DNA from: Bacillota bacterium
GTDB lineage: Bacteria; Bacillota; Clostridia; Lachnospirales; Lachnospiraceae
Direction of reading: 5' to 3'
Length of the DNA: 64,000 bases
Assembly: GCA_023415635.1 (NCBI GenBank)
Contig: JAEZJV010000040.1
Span: 1-64,000, forward strand
In this document: piece by piece, positions 43,576 through 53,551 of the stretch
How positions within the stretch are numbered: position 1 is the first letter of the stretch
How the letters are laid out: every line of letters begins with the position of its first letter
The notes under the pieces: generated by a model
The model's database searches: none
What the model was told of the DNA's origin: nothing
Seen by the model: the letters and a program-made list of their open reading frames with translations, nothing else
Position numbers and translations under genes: made by a program

Positions 43576-45873
43576 TTAACCGGCCGTACGCTCAATGTCC
43601 AGAACGCTTTCTACATTTCTGAGCTTTGTTATGATTTCATTGAGCTGCTCCTTGCTACTAATTTCAAATCCTATGCTGATGGTTGCTTTCCCCTGTTTAC
43701 TAGTTCTTACATTCATAGAGGTCACATCAATCTTGTTTTCCGTTAAAACCTTCGAGATATCCACCAATACACCGGTCCGGTTATTCGCGTAAATCTTAAT
43801 CTCGGCACTGTATACACCGCCGATATCCTTACCGTCTGCGGAAAGATTCCATTCTGCATCGATCAGTCTGGCACGATCCTCCTCCGGTAAATTGATTATA
43901 TTGATACAGTCAGTTCTATGGATGGATACTCCTCTTCCACGGGTAACAAAACCTACAATCTCATCTCCCGGTACCGGACTGCAGCATCTGGAGAAGCGTA
44001 CCGCAAGATCATGAATTCCCTCCACGACAATACCGCTCTTGGATTTCTTCTGAGGTGTCCGTTCCTTGATTTCAGAAACTGTCTCCAGCACGTTCTCATC
44101 TGTGATTTCCTTCTTATTCTTTTTCTTATACTCTTCCAGAAGCTTATTGACAATTTGGCCTTCCTTCAAGCCTCCATGTCCAACTGCGGCCAGTACGGAT
44201 TCCCAATCCCGGAACCCGTATTTTCGCATCACGACATTCATATACTCCGTCTTTAGCAGATCGCTCATAGTGATACTCTTCGTCTTGCAGTAAGTAGCAA
44301 TCAGTTCTTTTCCACGGCTAATATTATCTTCCTTCAGTTCAGTCTTAAACCATTGGTTGATTTTATTTTTTGCCTGAGTACTTTTAACGATGGACAGCCA
44401 GTCACGGCTCGGTCCTCTGGAGTTCTGGGAGGTGATAATCTCAATTCTGTCACCGTTCTGAATCACGTAATCGATCGGCTCCAGCTTACCGTTGATACGG
44501 GCACCTACCATCTTATTCCCTACAGCACTGTGGATACTGTAAGCAAAATCTATCGGATTGGAGCCGGTCGGCAGCGTCTTCACGTCTCCGGTCGGTGTAA
44601 AAGCATAGACACTTTCGGAAAACAAATCAAAGTCATTCTTAATAAGGCTTAAGAACTCCTTGTTATCGGACATGTCCTTCTGCCACTCGAGAACCTGTCT
44701 GAGCCAGGTCAGCTTCTCCTCTTCGGCATTGGCGGTTCCACCCTTGCCGTCCTGCCCCTCTTTATACTTCCAATGGGCTGCAATACCATATTCCGCAGTA
44801 CGGTGCATCTCATAGGTCCGAATCTGTATCTCAAAGGGTGCACCCTTCGGACCGATCAAGGTCGTATGGAGAGATTGATACATATTCGGCTTAGGCATTG
44901 CAATATAATCCTTAAAGCGTCCAGGGATGGGCTTATACATCTCATGTATAACACCGAGAGCCGCATAGCAATCCTTTAAGGAGTCTACGATAATACGTAC
45001 TGCAAAAAGGTCGTAAATCTGATCCAGTGTCTTATTCTGATTTACCATTTTCTTATAAATACTGAAGAAATGCTTAATTCGACCGTCTATCTTAGCAGAA
45101 ATTCCCGCTTCCTCGATGTGGCTTCTTACGTCACTTACGATCTCATCAATATAAGCCTGACGCTCGCTTCTTTTGGTGGCGATCTTCTCTGTCAGTTCTT
45201 TGTATATCTCTGGCTCCAGATATTTGAGCGATAAGTCATCGAGTTCAATCTTAATCTTGGAGATACCGAGCCTCTGTGCAATCGGAGCATAGATATCCAT
45301 CGTCTCTCTAGCAGTTTCCTTCTGCTTCTCAGGCTCCTTAAATTTTAAGGTTCGCATATTATGCAGACGGTCAGCCAGCTTAATTAAGATGACACGGATG
45401 TCCTTCGCCATAGCCAGGAACATCTTACGGAGATTCTCAGCCTGAAGCTCTACCTTATCCATGGAATAGTTCAGCTTGGTCAGCTTGGTGACACCATCGA
45501 CGAGCAGTGCGATTTCTTCAGAAAACATCGAAGATATCTGGGTTATGGTGAAATCGGTATCCTCCACTACATCATGGAGTATTCCTGCTACTATAGTCTC
45601 CTTATCCAGCTCCAGCTCAGCCAGAATATTGGCTACGCATAAGGGATGAATAATATAGGGTTCCCCTGATTTACGCAGCTGGTCCTGGTGTGCATTATCG
45701 GCTAGATGATAAGCCTTCTCGACCATGGAAATATCAGCAGAGGGATGGTAGCTCCTGATCTTATCGATGAGCTCCTGGTACAGGGTTTCAGGCGCAGTAA
45801 AATCAGCCGGTGCCTGAAATGTCACCGTTGCCAGTATCTCTTCTTTCCCCATTGCTTCCTTTTCGTCTCCCAT
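43576..45873 (-). CDS. rel: bifunctional (p)ppGpp synthetase/hydrolase Rel
   Basis: A 765-residue Rel: HD hydrolase domain (about 35-200, LHDVVEDTDFT), synthetase domain (about 240-390, RFKDYIAMPKPNMYQSLHT), TGS (about 400-460, YAFTPTGDV), zinc-finger/RIS region with RFSRCCSPVPGDEI, and ACT (about 690-760). It makes and degrades the stringent alarmone. The start at 45873 is preferred over in-frame GTG and ATG codons a few residues earlier because AGGTGG is 8 nt away. Confidence 0.97.
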   Translation of the reverse strand: MGDEKEAMGKEEILATVTFQAPADFTAPETLYQELIDKIRSYHPSADISMVEKAYHLADNAHQDQLRKSGEPYIIHPLCVANILAELELDKETIVAGILHDVVEDTDFTITQISSMFSEEIALLVDGVTKLTKLNYSMDKVELQAENLRKMFLAMAKDIRVILIKLADRLHNMRTLKFKEPEKQKETARETMDIYAPIAQRLGISKIKIELDDLSLKYLEPEIYKELTEKIATKRSERQAYIDEIVSDVRSHIEEAGISAKIDGRIKHFFSIYKKMVNQNKTLDQIYDLFAVRIIVDSLKDCYAALGVIHEMYKPIPGRFKDYIAMPKPNMYQSLHTTLIGPKGAPFEIQIRTYEMHRTAEYGIAAHWKYKEGQDGKGGTANAEEEKLTWLRQVLEWQKDMSDNKEFLSLIKNDFDLFSESVYAFTPTGDVKTLPTGSNPIDFAYSIHSAVGNKMVGARINGKLEPIDYVIQNGDRIEIITSQNSRGPSRDWLSIVKSTQAKNKINQWFKTELKEDNISRGKELIATYCKTKSITMSDLLKTEYMNVVMRKYGFRDWESVLAAVGHGGLKEGQIVNKLLEEYKKKNKKEITDENVLETVSEIKERTPQKKSKSGIVVEGIHDLAVRFSRCCSPVPGDEIVGFVTRGRGVSIHRTDCINIINLPEEDRARLIDAEWNLSADGKDIGGVYSAEIKIYANNRTGVLVDISKVLTENKIDVTSMNVRTSKQGKATISIGFEISSKEQLNEIITKLRNVESVLDIERTAG

Positions 45874-45928
45874 GATCATCACCACCTAAATCGTAAATGT
45901 ATACTTCGTCTATTGAAATCCAGTATCC

Positions 45929-46453
45929 TTATTTTCCCTCATACTGAATGACAGCTTCCACTTCGTAACCATTAAGCTTCTCACGTCCCTTTAGTCCTTT
46001 TAACTCCATCAGGAAGATTATCTTGATTACCTCACCGCCAAGCATCTCAATCAGTTTGGTGATTGCCTCTATCGTACCGCCTGTCGCAATCAGGTCATCC
46101 ACAATAACAACCTTCTGACCGGGCTTAATCGCATCCTTATGAATCTCTATCGTAGCCTTACCGTACTCCAGATCATAATCCATGGATACAGTCTCACAGG
46201 GTAATTTCCCTTTTTTACGGATCGGAATAAATGCCTTATTTAAATTGTAGGCAAGCGGAACACCAAAAATAAAGCCTCTGGATTCGGGACCGACAATCAC
46301 GTCAAAATCCAATCCTCTCAAAAGTTCCTGCATCTGGTCAATGGCCAGCTTAAGGCCTTCCTTCTCCTGCAGTACGCTCGTAACATCGCGGAAAATAATT
46401 CCGGGCTCTGGAAAATCCGGGATACTTCTAACATACTCTTCTAATTTCTTCAT
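45929..46453 (-). CDS. apt: adenine phosphoribosyltransferase
   Basis: A 174-residue purine salvage enzyme (adenine + PRPP to AMP). GPESRGFIFG and the PRPP loop VVIVDDLIATGG are standard. The start at 46453 (MKKLEEYVRSIPDFPEPGI) matches the family length; an ATG ten codons upstream has no ribosome site. It lies 55 bp from rel, a neighbourhood conserved in Clostridia. Confidence 0.96.
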   Translation of the reverse strand: MKKLEEYVRSIPDFPEPGIIFRDVTSVLQEKEGLKLAIDQMQELLRGLDFDVIVGPESRGFIFGVPLAYNLNKAFIPIRKKGKLPCETVSMDYDLEYGKATIEIHKDAIKPGQKVVIVDDLIATGGTIEAITKLIEMLGGEVIKIIFLMELKGLKGREKLNGYEVEAVIQYEGK

Positions 46454-46687
46454 ACTATAACCATGCCTTTCTTTGGGTTTCATAAACCGTATTTATCTAT
46501 GGGCAATCGGATATCCTGCCGTTACGATATCACCTTCGCATCTTGGAGCGGAGCGGTCAGCCTGATGCCAATACATGCTTTTAGATGCTTATTATATCAC
46601 CTATGTTTACACTTCGTAAAGAAAATTTCACATTACTAAAGTAAATTTTACTTAAAATTGATACAAAAGTGAATTTTCGACCCCAGA

Positions 46688-48523
46688 TTATCTGTAATTT
46701 TGTATCATCAGCTGCAGATTCTTAAAACCGTTATACTCATTGATTTTAGGATAATATGTGATGGAAAGCGTTGCCGTCGTACTCCGGCCGGTTCGAAGCT
46801 TCTCAGCCTCCTCTGCTCCATAGGTGTTTTTGATATAAGCAAAGAATTCATCCACTGCCCCAAAATAGACAGCTTCCATTTCTCTACCATACTTGTTTTC
46901 CAGATACAGACGGATTCCGTTGGCATTTTTCCCAATGATAAATGCTGACTTTACCTTTAAATCCTTCTCTGCGAATAACGGTTTCTCATTTCCTTTCCCG
47001 AAGGGTTCCAGCAGCCGTAATTCATGAATAAGCTCAGTGGTAACAAATCCTAAAGGAAGGTGGATATCGATGGAAACCTTGGGTATCAGCATTTCCATGG
47101 TCAGAGAAGTATTTTCATTCAGAGTCCTCCTCAGCGTATCGACCTTTTCCCGCAGCAGGGATAATCCTGCGGCCATCGGATGACCACCTACTTTAAGAAA
47201 TAAGTCCCGGCATTTCCTCAGCTCTTCTATCATATTATATTGTTCAATTGACCTGCCGGAACCTTTGACTTGAGATTCCGCATCCGTGAGTACCAGCGTC
47301 GGACGATTGAACCGTTCCCTGACCCTTCCGGCAATAATTCCGGCAATACTCTCATGACAATCCGGAAGATAAACCACTAGGACTTTGTCATATCGGAGCT
47401 CGCTTTCTTCAATCTGACGGATGGCCTTTTCCACATTCCTTGCTGTCATTTCTTTACGAACTTCGTTCAGAAGGCGTACCTCACCGGCAAGTGCAGCGGC
47501 CTGTTCCTTAGTGTCCGACAGCAATAACTCCAAGCCCTTCTTAGCCGTATCCAGGCGCCCCGAGGCATTGAGGCAGGGTCCGATCACAAAGCCTAAGTGA
47601 AAAGAGGAAAGCTGCTCCTTATCGATGCCGCTGACCTCCATAAGTGCAAGAAGTCCAAGACTACGAGTGCTTTGCAGTAGCTTTAGTCCATGCTTAACAA
47701 TGATCCGGTTCTCTCCCGTCAGCTCCATGACATCACATACCGTGGCGATCGCCGTATAGGAAAGTAATTCCAATATTAGTGTATCCTTATCCTCTGCTCC
47801 AAAGCTGTCCAACAGAGCACAGCATAATTTAAAGGCGATTGCCGCACCGCATAAACCCGGATAGGGATAGGTATCATCCGGGCGCTTGGGATTAACGACA
47901 GCATCTGCAGCCGGCAGTTGTACCTGGGTAATCCCTTGTTTATACCGGCGCTGCTTCGGATAGTCCTGCTCTAATGCAGCTGCTGCTTCGTTATAGAAGT
48001 CGTCCTCCTCCTCTATTTCAAGTGGATTGTGATGATCTGTTATGATGATTGTCATTCCGAGGCTTTTGGCAAGCGCTATCTGTTCCATAGCGACGATACC
48101 GTTATCACAGGTCAGAAGGGTATCAATCTGCTCCCGGTAAGCCTTCTCTACCATCTGGTTATTCATCCCGTAACCGTCCTTAATCCGATCCGGTATCTCA
48201 TAATCCGCCTGAGCACCAAGCCTGATTAGAATACGATACAAGAGATAGGTAGAGATAACACCGTCCACGTCATAATCTCCGATAATTCTTATCTTCTTTC
48301 CTTCCGTTATCTTTTTATGAAGGATTGCACAGGCTTTTTCCATATCCTTCATTAGGAAAGGATCATGTAGCTCCATTAAGCTGGGCTTCAAAAAACGGTC
48401 GATTTCCTCCGGTGTCTCGAGTCCCTTATTCACCAGACACCTTGCAAGCACCTCACTGACACCGCATTTCTGCATAATCAGCTGAAAATCCGCTTTTTTA
48501 TTCTTAAGTACCCAATTCTCCAT
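46688..48523 (-). CDS. recJ: single-stranded-DNA-specific exonuclease RecJ
   Basis: A 611-residue 5'-3' exonuclease of the DHH/DHHA1 family. The DHH motif is in IIITDHHNPLEI, preceded by DYDVDGVIS, and the C-terminal part carries GGHPMAAGLSL. It works in recombination and mismatch repair. The second ATG (48523) is taken as start since GGAAG is 6 nt before it. The downstream order recJ-apt-rel is kept on the minus strand. Confidence 0.96.
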   Translation of the reverse strand: MENWVLKNKKADFQLIMQKCGVSEVLARCLVNKGLETPEEIDRFLKPSLMELHDPFLMKDMEKACAILHKKITEGKKIRIIGDYDVDGVISTYLLYRILIRLGAQADYEIPDRIKDGYGMNNQMVEKAYREQIDTLLTCDNGIVAMEQIALAKSLGMTIIITDHHNPLEIEEEDDFYNEAAAALEQDYPKQRRYKQGITQVQLPAADAVVNPKRPDDTYPYPGLCGAAIAFKLCCALLDSFGAEDKDTLILELLSYTAIATVCDVMELTGENRIIVKHGLKLLQSTRSLGLLALMEVSGIDKEQLSSFHLGFVIGPCLNASGRLDTAKKGLELLLSDTKEQAAALAGEVRLLNEVRKEMTARNVEKAIRQIEESELRYDKVLVVYLPDCHESIAGIIAGRVRERFNRPTLVLTDAESQVKGSGRSIEQYNMIEELRKCRDLFLKVGGHPMAAGLSLLREKVDTLRRTLNENTSLTMEMLIPKVSIDIHLPLGFVTTELIHELRLLEPFGKGNEKPLFAEKDLKVKSAFIIGKNANGIRLYLENKYGREMEAVYFGAVDEFFAYIKNTYGAEEAEKLRTGRSTTATLSITYYPKINEYNGFKNLQLMIQNYR

Positions 48524-48573
48524 AATCATCTTCCATTCTGCCGATACACCCTAATTTAGTGTGTCAACGTAAT

Positions 48574-49998
48574 TTATTCTTCTGCTGCCTTTAACATAAT
48601 GGCACACTCGACGCGTTTTCTCTGCAGCTTACATCCGATATCATATGCATCATTGATATCCTGATGGAACTTATAGGAATTGGCTGCACAGCCACCGCTG
48701 CAGTAGAACTTGGCGAAGCAATCCTTACATTTCTCCTTAGAATAGACATTACATTGTTTGAATTCTTCCCTTAATTCAGGCTTAATGATACCTTCCTCCA
48801 CATTGCCCATCAGAAATTCGGGGAGCCCAACAAACTGATGGCAGGGATATAAGTCTCCCCAAGGTGTAACAGCCAGATATTCCGTGCCCGAGCCGCATCC
48901 GGACAGACGTTTTGCTACACAGGGGCCGCCGGATAAGTCAATCATAAAGTGGAAGAAATTAAAATCCTTACCCTCTTTTTTATATTCCAGCATCAGTCTC
49001 GCCAGACGATCATATTCATCATATAATACAGGAAGATCCTCCTCTGTGATGGCATATCCCTCCTCGGGAAGAGAAACTACCGGTTCTACAGAAATCTGTT
49101 TGAAGCCTAAATCCGCCAAATGTCTGACATCCTCAGAAAAATCCAGATTATTATGAGTAAAAGTCCCCCGGACATAATAATTGGTCTGATTCCTGCTTTC
49201 TGCGAGCTTCTTGAACTTTGGTACAATCAGCTCATAGCTTCCCTTTCCGTTACGGCTGGGGCGCATCCGGTCATTGACCTCTTTCCGTCCGTCAATACTT
49301 AGGACCACATTACTCATTTCTCGGTTCGCAAATTCCATGATATCATCATCCAGAAGAACTCCGTTGGTCGTCAGCGTAAAGCGGAATTTCTTATTATGTA
49401 TCTCCTCCTGTTCTCTTCCGTACCGCACCAGATCCTTTACAACCTGCCAATTCATCAGAGGTTCACCACCGAAGAAATCCACCTCCAGGTTCCTTCGACT
49501 GCCGGAGTTATTAATCAGGAAATCAAGTGCTTTCTTACCGACCTCATAGCTCATCAATTCACGATGGCCTTTGTACTCCCCCTCCTCCGCAAAGCAGTAT
49601 CTACAGGCAAGATTACAATCATGAGCGATGTGAAGGCAAAGTGCTTTCACAACGGTAGAGCGTTCCTTAAAATCCTTGATATACTCCTCATAAATATCCT
49701 TCGTAAAGAGAGCTCCCTCCTTAATCAGCTGCTCGACATCATCGATTGCCTCCTTGATCTGGCAGACCAGAGACTGTACATCATCCGTAATATTCTCCAT
49801 ACAGCATTCTCTTCTGGTAATGAGGGACATATATTGCGGCTTGGAATACTTCTCTACCATAGCATTGATAATACTGTCCCGGTCATAATCCTCGAACATG
49901 GCAATAATATCATAGGCAAGGTCATCCACCACATGGATCATACCACTGTTCACATCCAGCACAATATTATATCCGTTGTTTTTATATTGATGAATCAC
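48574..49998 (-). CDS. scfB: SCIFF peptide radical-SAM maturase (thioether cross-link forming)
   Basis: A 474-residue enzyme that cross-links cysteines of the SCIFF peptide to the alpha carbon of acceptor residues. N-terminal peptide-recognition region (about 1-100), radical-SAM motif C128xxxC132xxC135 in AHDCNLACRYC, and a SPASM-type C-terminal domain (about 340-474) with many cysteines (CVAKRLSGCGSG, CHQF, CKDCFAKFYCSGGC) for two extra [4Fe-4S] clusters. The partner peptide gene is directly upstream. AGGAGGAAATAAAC precedes ATG. secDF, often next in order, is absent between it and recJ. Confidence 0.95.
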   Translation of the reverse strand: MIHQYKNNGYNIVLDVNSGMIHVVDDLAYDIIAMFEDYDRDSIINAMVEKYSKPQYMSLITRRECCMENITDDVQSLVCQIKEAIDDVEQLIKEGALFTKDIYEEYIKDFKERSTVVKALCLHIAHDCNLACRYCFAEEGEYKGHRELMSYEVGKKALDFLINNSGSRRNLEVDFFGGEPLMNWQVVKDLVRYGREQEEIHNKKFRFTLTTNGVLLDDDIMEFANREMSNVVLSIDGRKEVNDRMRPSRNGKGSYELIVPKFKKLAESRNQTNYYVRGTFTHNNLDFSEDVRHLADLGFKQISVEPVVSLPEEGYAITEEDLPVLYDEYDRLARLMLEYKKEGKDFNFFHFMIDLSGGPCVAKRLSGCGSGTEYLAVTPWGDLYPCHQFVGLPEFLMGNVEEGIIKPELREEFKQCNVYSKEKCKDCFAKFYCSGGCAANSYKFHQDINDAYDIGCKLQRKRVECAIMLKAAEE

Positions 49999-50058
49999 GT
50001 TTATTTCCTCCTCGTATAAAAAAAAGACTCCAACACCTCTGTTTTCACTTCACAACGA

Positions 50059-50120
50059 ATGGGACTGTCTTATAATATCTTCCGAATTCTCATCCCGAAA
50101 ATATTATTAGGCAGTCCCAT
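50059..50120 (-). promoter_or_regulatory. long hairpin between scfA and scfB
   Basis: ATGGGACTGTCTTATAATAT (50059-50078) pairs with 50101-50120 in 18 of 20 positions around a 22-nt loop. No U-run follows on the minus strand, so it is less like a terminator than a stability or attenuation element between peptide and maturase genes. Confidence 0.7.
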
Positions 50121-50161
50121 GTAATTGCGAATCCAGCTTGCGTATTGTATGTACTGACTAT

Positions 50162-50302
50162 CTATTTGTTTTCACAACTCTGATTGCCAACTGTACAGGA
50201 TGTCTTACATGCTGACTGGCAGGATGTCTGACATTCTCCACATCCACCCTTTTTCATGGAATCTTTTAAGTTTCTTGTGTTTAAAGTCTTAATATGCTTC
50301 AT
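50162..50302 (-). CDS. scfA: SCIFF peptide (six cysteines in forty-five residues), ribosomal peptide precursor
   Basis: A 46-residue peptide: MKHIKTLNTRNLKDSMKKGG start, then exactly six cysteines (positions 21, 24, 28, 32, 36, 43) ending in NQSCENK. This matches the nearly universal clostridial SCIFF peptide. TAAGGAGGCTT precedes the ATG, giving strong translation. It is the first gene before its maturase, and about 160 nt separate them, including a hairpin. Its biological role remains unsettled in the literature. Confidence 0.97.
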   Translation of the reverse strand: MKHIKTLNTRNLKDSMKKGGCGECQTSCQSACKTSCTVGNQSCENK

Positions 50303-50466
50303 ATAAAATAAGCCTCCTTAGCATCTATTAACTTTTGCTATTATATCACAAGTATATATTAATGGAAAGTGTTTTTTATATATTCTGCCGTTTTATAGAT
50401 TACAATAATGTCTTCCTTTGTCAGAGGTATATAGGACGCTGCTTGTAAATAACCGGCATAAGTCAA

Positions 50467-51393
50467 CTATTTTGTCCAGAGCTTCAATTCTTCAGGAGTT
50501 GCCAGTACATAATGCTGACCGCTTATGTGCTGCTTTGCCCCCTTATGGTAATCAATTCCGGATTCCTGGTAATCATAACCCACCGCTGTACGGTGCTTCT
50601 CTGCCAATGGATTCGGCTGAGGAATTGCAGACAGGAGAGATTTCGTATATGGATGAATCGGATTGCCAAAAATCTCTTCCTTAGTACCGGTCTCGACTAA
50701 ATGCCCTAAATGCAGCACACCGATTCGGTCAGATATATACTTTACCATGGACAGATCATGCGCAATAAAAAGGTAAGCTGTATTGGTTTTTGTCTGAATG
50801 TCCTTCATTAGATTGACCACCTGTGCCTGAATGGATACATCAAGTGCGCTGATGGCTTCATCGGCAATTATCAGCTCCGGGTTCATAATCAGAGCCCTGG
50901 CAATACCGATGCGTTGTCTCTGTCCGCCGGAAAACTGATGTGGATAACGGTCTGCATGCTCAGTCGCAAGTCCTACCATATCTAGCATCTGATAAACCTT
51001 CTCCCTGCGTTCCTCTTTTGTATTATACAGATGGTGGATGTCCAGACCTTGAGCAATAATATCCATAACCTTCTTCCTAGGATTTAAGCACGCCATCGGA
51101 TCCTGGAAGATCATCTGCATCTTGGTTCTTAAATACTTCGTATCCTTAGCCGATAATTTCCCGGAGATATTCTTCCCGTTAAAGGTTACTTCTCCCGCTG
51201 TCGGTTCATACAGACGAATAATAGAGCGTCCTATGGTGGATTTTCCGCTTCCTGATTCCCCCACCAGACCGTAGGTCTCTCCGGGATAAATCTCAAAGGT
51301 AACTCCATCCACCGCTCTGACCGTGAACCTGCGGTTAATTCTGAAATGCTGTTTAAGGTTATCCACCTTCAACAGAGGCTTTCTCTCGTCCAT
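50467..51393 (-). CDS. oppF: oligopeptide ABC transporter ATPase OppF
   Basis: A 308-residue ATPase: Walker A GESGSGKS (about 45-52), signature SGGQRQRIG, Walker B LIIADEAISALD, and the OppF/DppF C-terminal tail with HPYTKSLLSAIPQPNP. It energises the OppBC pore with OppD. Its start overlaps the oppD stop by 1 nt (TAATG), so translation is coupled. It is the last gene of the operon. Confidence 0.95.
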   Translation of the reverse strand: MDERKPLLKVDNLKQHFRINRRFTVRAVDGVTFEIYPGETYGLVGESGSGKSTIGRSIIRLYEPTAGEVTFNGKNISGKLSAKDTKYLRTKMQMIFQDPMACLNPRKKVMDIIAQGLDIHHLYNTKEERREKVYQMLDMVGLATEHADRYPHQFSGGQRQRIGIARALIMNPELIIADEAISALDVSIQAQVVNLMKDIQTKTNTAYLFIAHDLSMVKYISDRIGVLHLGHLVETGTKEEIFGNPIHPYTKSLLSAIPQPNPLAEKHRTAVGYDYQESGIDYHKGAKQHISGQHYVLATPEELKLWTK

Positions 51394-52484
51394 TATCTCG
51401 CCTCCAATCTGTCAGCTTCCGGTTCGTCCTTTAGCATGAACTCTATTCTTTGCTTCAGTTCAGCCGGCATCTCAACCTTTGGTGCACGTTCATGCAGCAG
51501 CCAGGTAGCCGCATAATGGGTATCTGTAATTCGAAACATCGGTGGCTCCTTCTTGAAATCCACATTAAGTGCATAGATATTACGGGGAGCAAAAGCATCC
51601 CCCTCTACACAATGCAAAAGGTTCGGAGGGCTTCCCGGTATGGTGTAAAGCTTATCTTCGGAATTGTTCAAATCCGGCATTGCAGACAAGAGCCCCCAAG
51701 TATAAGGATGTCTGGGATCATAAAAGATCTCATCTGTCGTACCCCGTTCGATTACCTTACCGGCATACATAACCTCCACATTATCCGCCACCTTGGCAAC
51801 AACACCCAGATCATGGGTGATGTAGATGACTGAAATCCCCGTCTTGCTTTGAATATCCTTGATTAGCTCGAGAATTTTCGCTTGAATAGTAACGTCCAGT
51901 GCAGTGGTAGGCTCATCACAGATTAAAAGCTCCGGGTCACAGGCAAGGGCAATTGCTATGACAACTCTTTGCCTCATTCCGCCCGAAAGCTGATGGGGAT
52001 AATTCTTCATCCGCTTTTCAGGATCAGTGATACCGACTAATTCCAGAAGTTTGATTGCTTTATCATATGCTTCCTTTTTGGGTGTATTATAATGATATCT
52101 CATTCCCTCCATGATCTGTGCTCCGATGGTCATCGTCGGATTCAGGGAGGTCATAGGATCTTGAAAAACCATAGCAATCCGTTTTCCGTTGATGTGCTTT
52201 CTCATCTCGGTCTTGCTTAGCTTCAAAAGCTCCTGCTTGACCTCCTGCCCGTCTCTGTGATAGGTAAATTCAATGCTTCCGCTGTTAATCTTGCCATTAT
52301 TGCTTAAGATACCCATGATTGCCTTTACGGTTACTGATTTGCCACTGCCGCTCTCTCCAACGATTGCAAGTGTTTCACCCTGATATAGAGACATATTCAC
52401 ACCTCGTATGACATTGACCACACCTGCCGAGGTGGTAAAGGATATGGATAAATCCTTAATTTCCAGTATTTTCTTCCCTTCCAT
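51393..52484 (-). CDS. oppD: oligopeptide ABC transporter ATPase OppD
   Basis: A 363-residue ATPase with Walker A GESGSGKS, signature LSGGMRQRV, Walker B LLICDEPTTALD and the OppD-specific C-terminal loop HPYTWGLLSAMPDLN, whose downstream region normally binds an Fe-S cluster; here the segment has one Cys (LLHCVEGDAFAPRN) and fewer than the usual set. It pairs with OppF. It lies 11 bp after oppC. Confidence 0.95.
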   Translation of the reverse strand: MEGKKILEIKDLSISFTTSAGVVNVIRGVNMSLYQGETLAIVGESGSGKSVTVKAIMGILSNNGKINSGSIEFTYHRDGQEVKQELLKLSKTEMRKHINGKRIAMVFQDPMTSLNPTMTIGAQIMEGMRYHYNTPKKEAYDKAIKLLELVGITDPEKRMKNYPHQLSGGMRQRVVIAIALACDPELLICDEPTTALDVTIQAKILELIKDIQSKTGISVIYITHDLGVVAKVADNVEVMYAGKVIERGTTDEIFYDPRHPYTWGLLSAMPDLNNSEDKLYTIPGSPPNLLHCVEGDAFAPRNIYALNVDFKKEPPMFRITDTHYAATWLLHERAPKVEMPAELKQRIEFMLKDEPEADRLEAR

Positions 52485-52495
52485 ACGACACCTCC

Positions 52496-53551
52496 CTACA
52501 TTTCCTTCATCTTAGGATCAAATGCATCCCTGAGACCGTCAGCCATCATATTAAAACTCAGCATGACGAGCGCAAGTACGATTACCGGAAATATAATCAT
52601 ATACGGATGAGTCGTAAAGGACTTAAACGCATCACTGATTAACGAACCGAGAGAAGCCAGTGGTGCAGGTACTCCAAGACCAATGAAAGCCAGAAACGCT
52701 TCTGTAAAGATTGCATTCGGAATGGAGAACATGGACATGATAATCAGCTGACCAAAAATGTTCGGCAATATTTCCTTAAATATAATGAATAAATTTCTTG
52801 CTCCCAGAGTCTTTGAGGCCAGGATGAATTCCTGTTCCTTCAGCTTTAACACCTGCGCCCGGGCAATTCGGCTCATACCGATCCAGCCTGTGATGGCGAG
52901 TGCCAAAGTAATCGTAACAAGGCCGGGCTTAAAGACAAGAATAAGCAGAGTTACAATAACCAATGTGGGAATTCCGTTCAGTATCTCTGAGAATCTCTGC
53001 AGGACCATATCAACCCTTCCGCCAAAGTATCCTGAAATCAGACCATAGATCATTCCGAAGCACATATCCACGATAACCGCTACCAAAGCGATGTAAAGAG
53101 AAATTCTTGTTCCGGTCCAGGTGCGGGTAAAGATATCACGTCCAAGCACGTCAGTGCCGAACCAGTAATAAATATCCTCCAGCCCTGTCTTAACTGAAGT
53201 GTCGTCTGAGATATACTTATTCTGAGTAATAGTACCGGACGTTGTATGCATCTTCTCAGAACCATTGAAGATTCCCAGCTTCTCTAGACCCGGAACTCTT
53301 GGAGCCAAATTCTGATGCGTTATTATCTGTGAATCATAGGTATGTCCCGTCATATGAGGTCCTACGATAGCCATAATAATTATAAGTACGATGAAGACCA
53401 TACCGACTACAGCACCTTTATTCTGTGCGAACCTGGATAAGATGTCACGCCAGATCGGTTTGCTCGGAAAAGTCTCATCAATACGGGAGATTTTTTCTGC
53501 ACCAACAAGTTCAAAATCCTCCGGAGTAAATTCATATTCTGAATTATTCAT
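52496..53551 (-). CDS. oppC: oligopeptide ABC transporter permease OppC
   Basis: A 351-residue permease with a long N-terminal cytoplasmic arm, a first membrane segment near residues 48-68 and five more in the C-terminal half. The EAA-type loop (ILASKTLGARNLFIIFKEILPN) lies near residue 240. The start at 53551 follows GGGAGAAAC and overlaps the oppB stop by 8 nt. Confidence 0.93.
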   Translation of the reverse strand: MNNSEYEFTPEDFELVGAEKISRIDETFPSKPIWRDILSRFAQNKGAVVGMVFIVLIIIMAIVGPHMTGHTYDSQIITHQNLAPRVPGLEKLGIFNGSEKMHTTSGTITQNKYISDDTSVKTGLEDIYYWFGTDVLGRDIFTRTWTGTRISLYIALVAVIVDMCFGMIYGLISGYFGGRVDMVLQRFSEILNGIPTLVIVTLLILVFKPGLVTITLALAITGWIGMSRIARAQVLKLKEQEFILASKTLGARNLFIIFKEILPNIFGQLIIMSMFSIPNAIFTEAFLAFIGLGVPAPLASLGSLISDAFKSFTTHPYMIIFPVIVLALVMLSFNMMADGLRDAFDPKMKEM

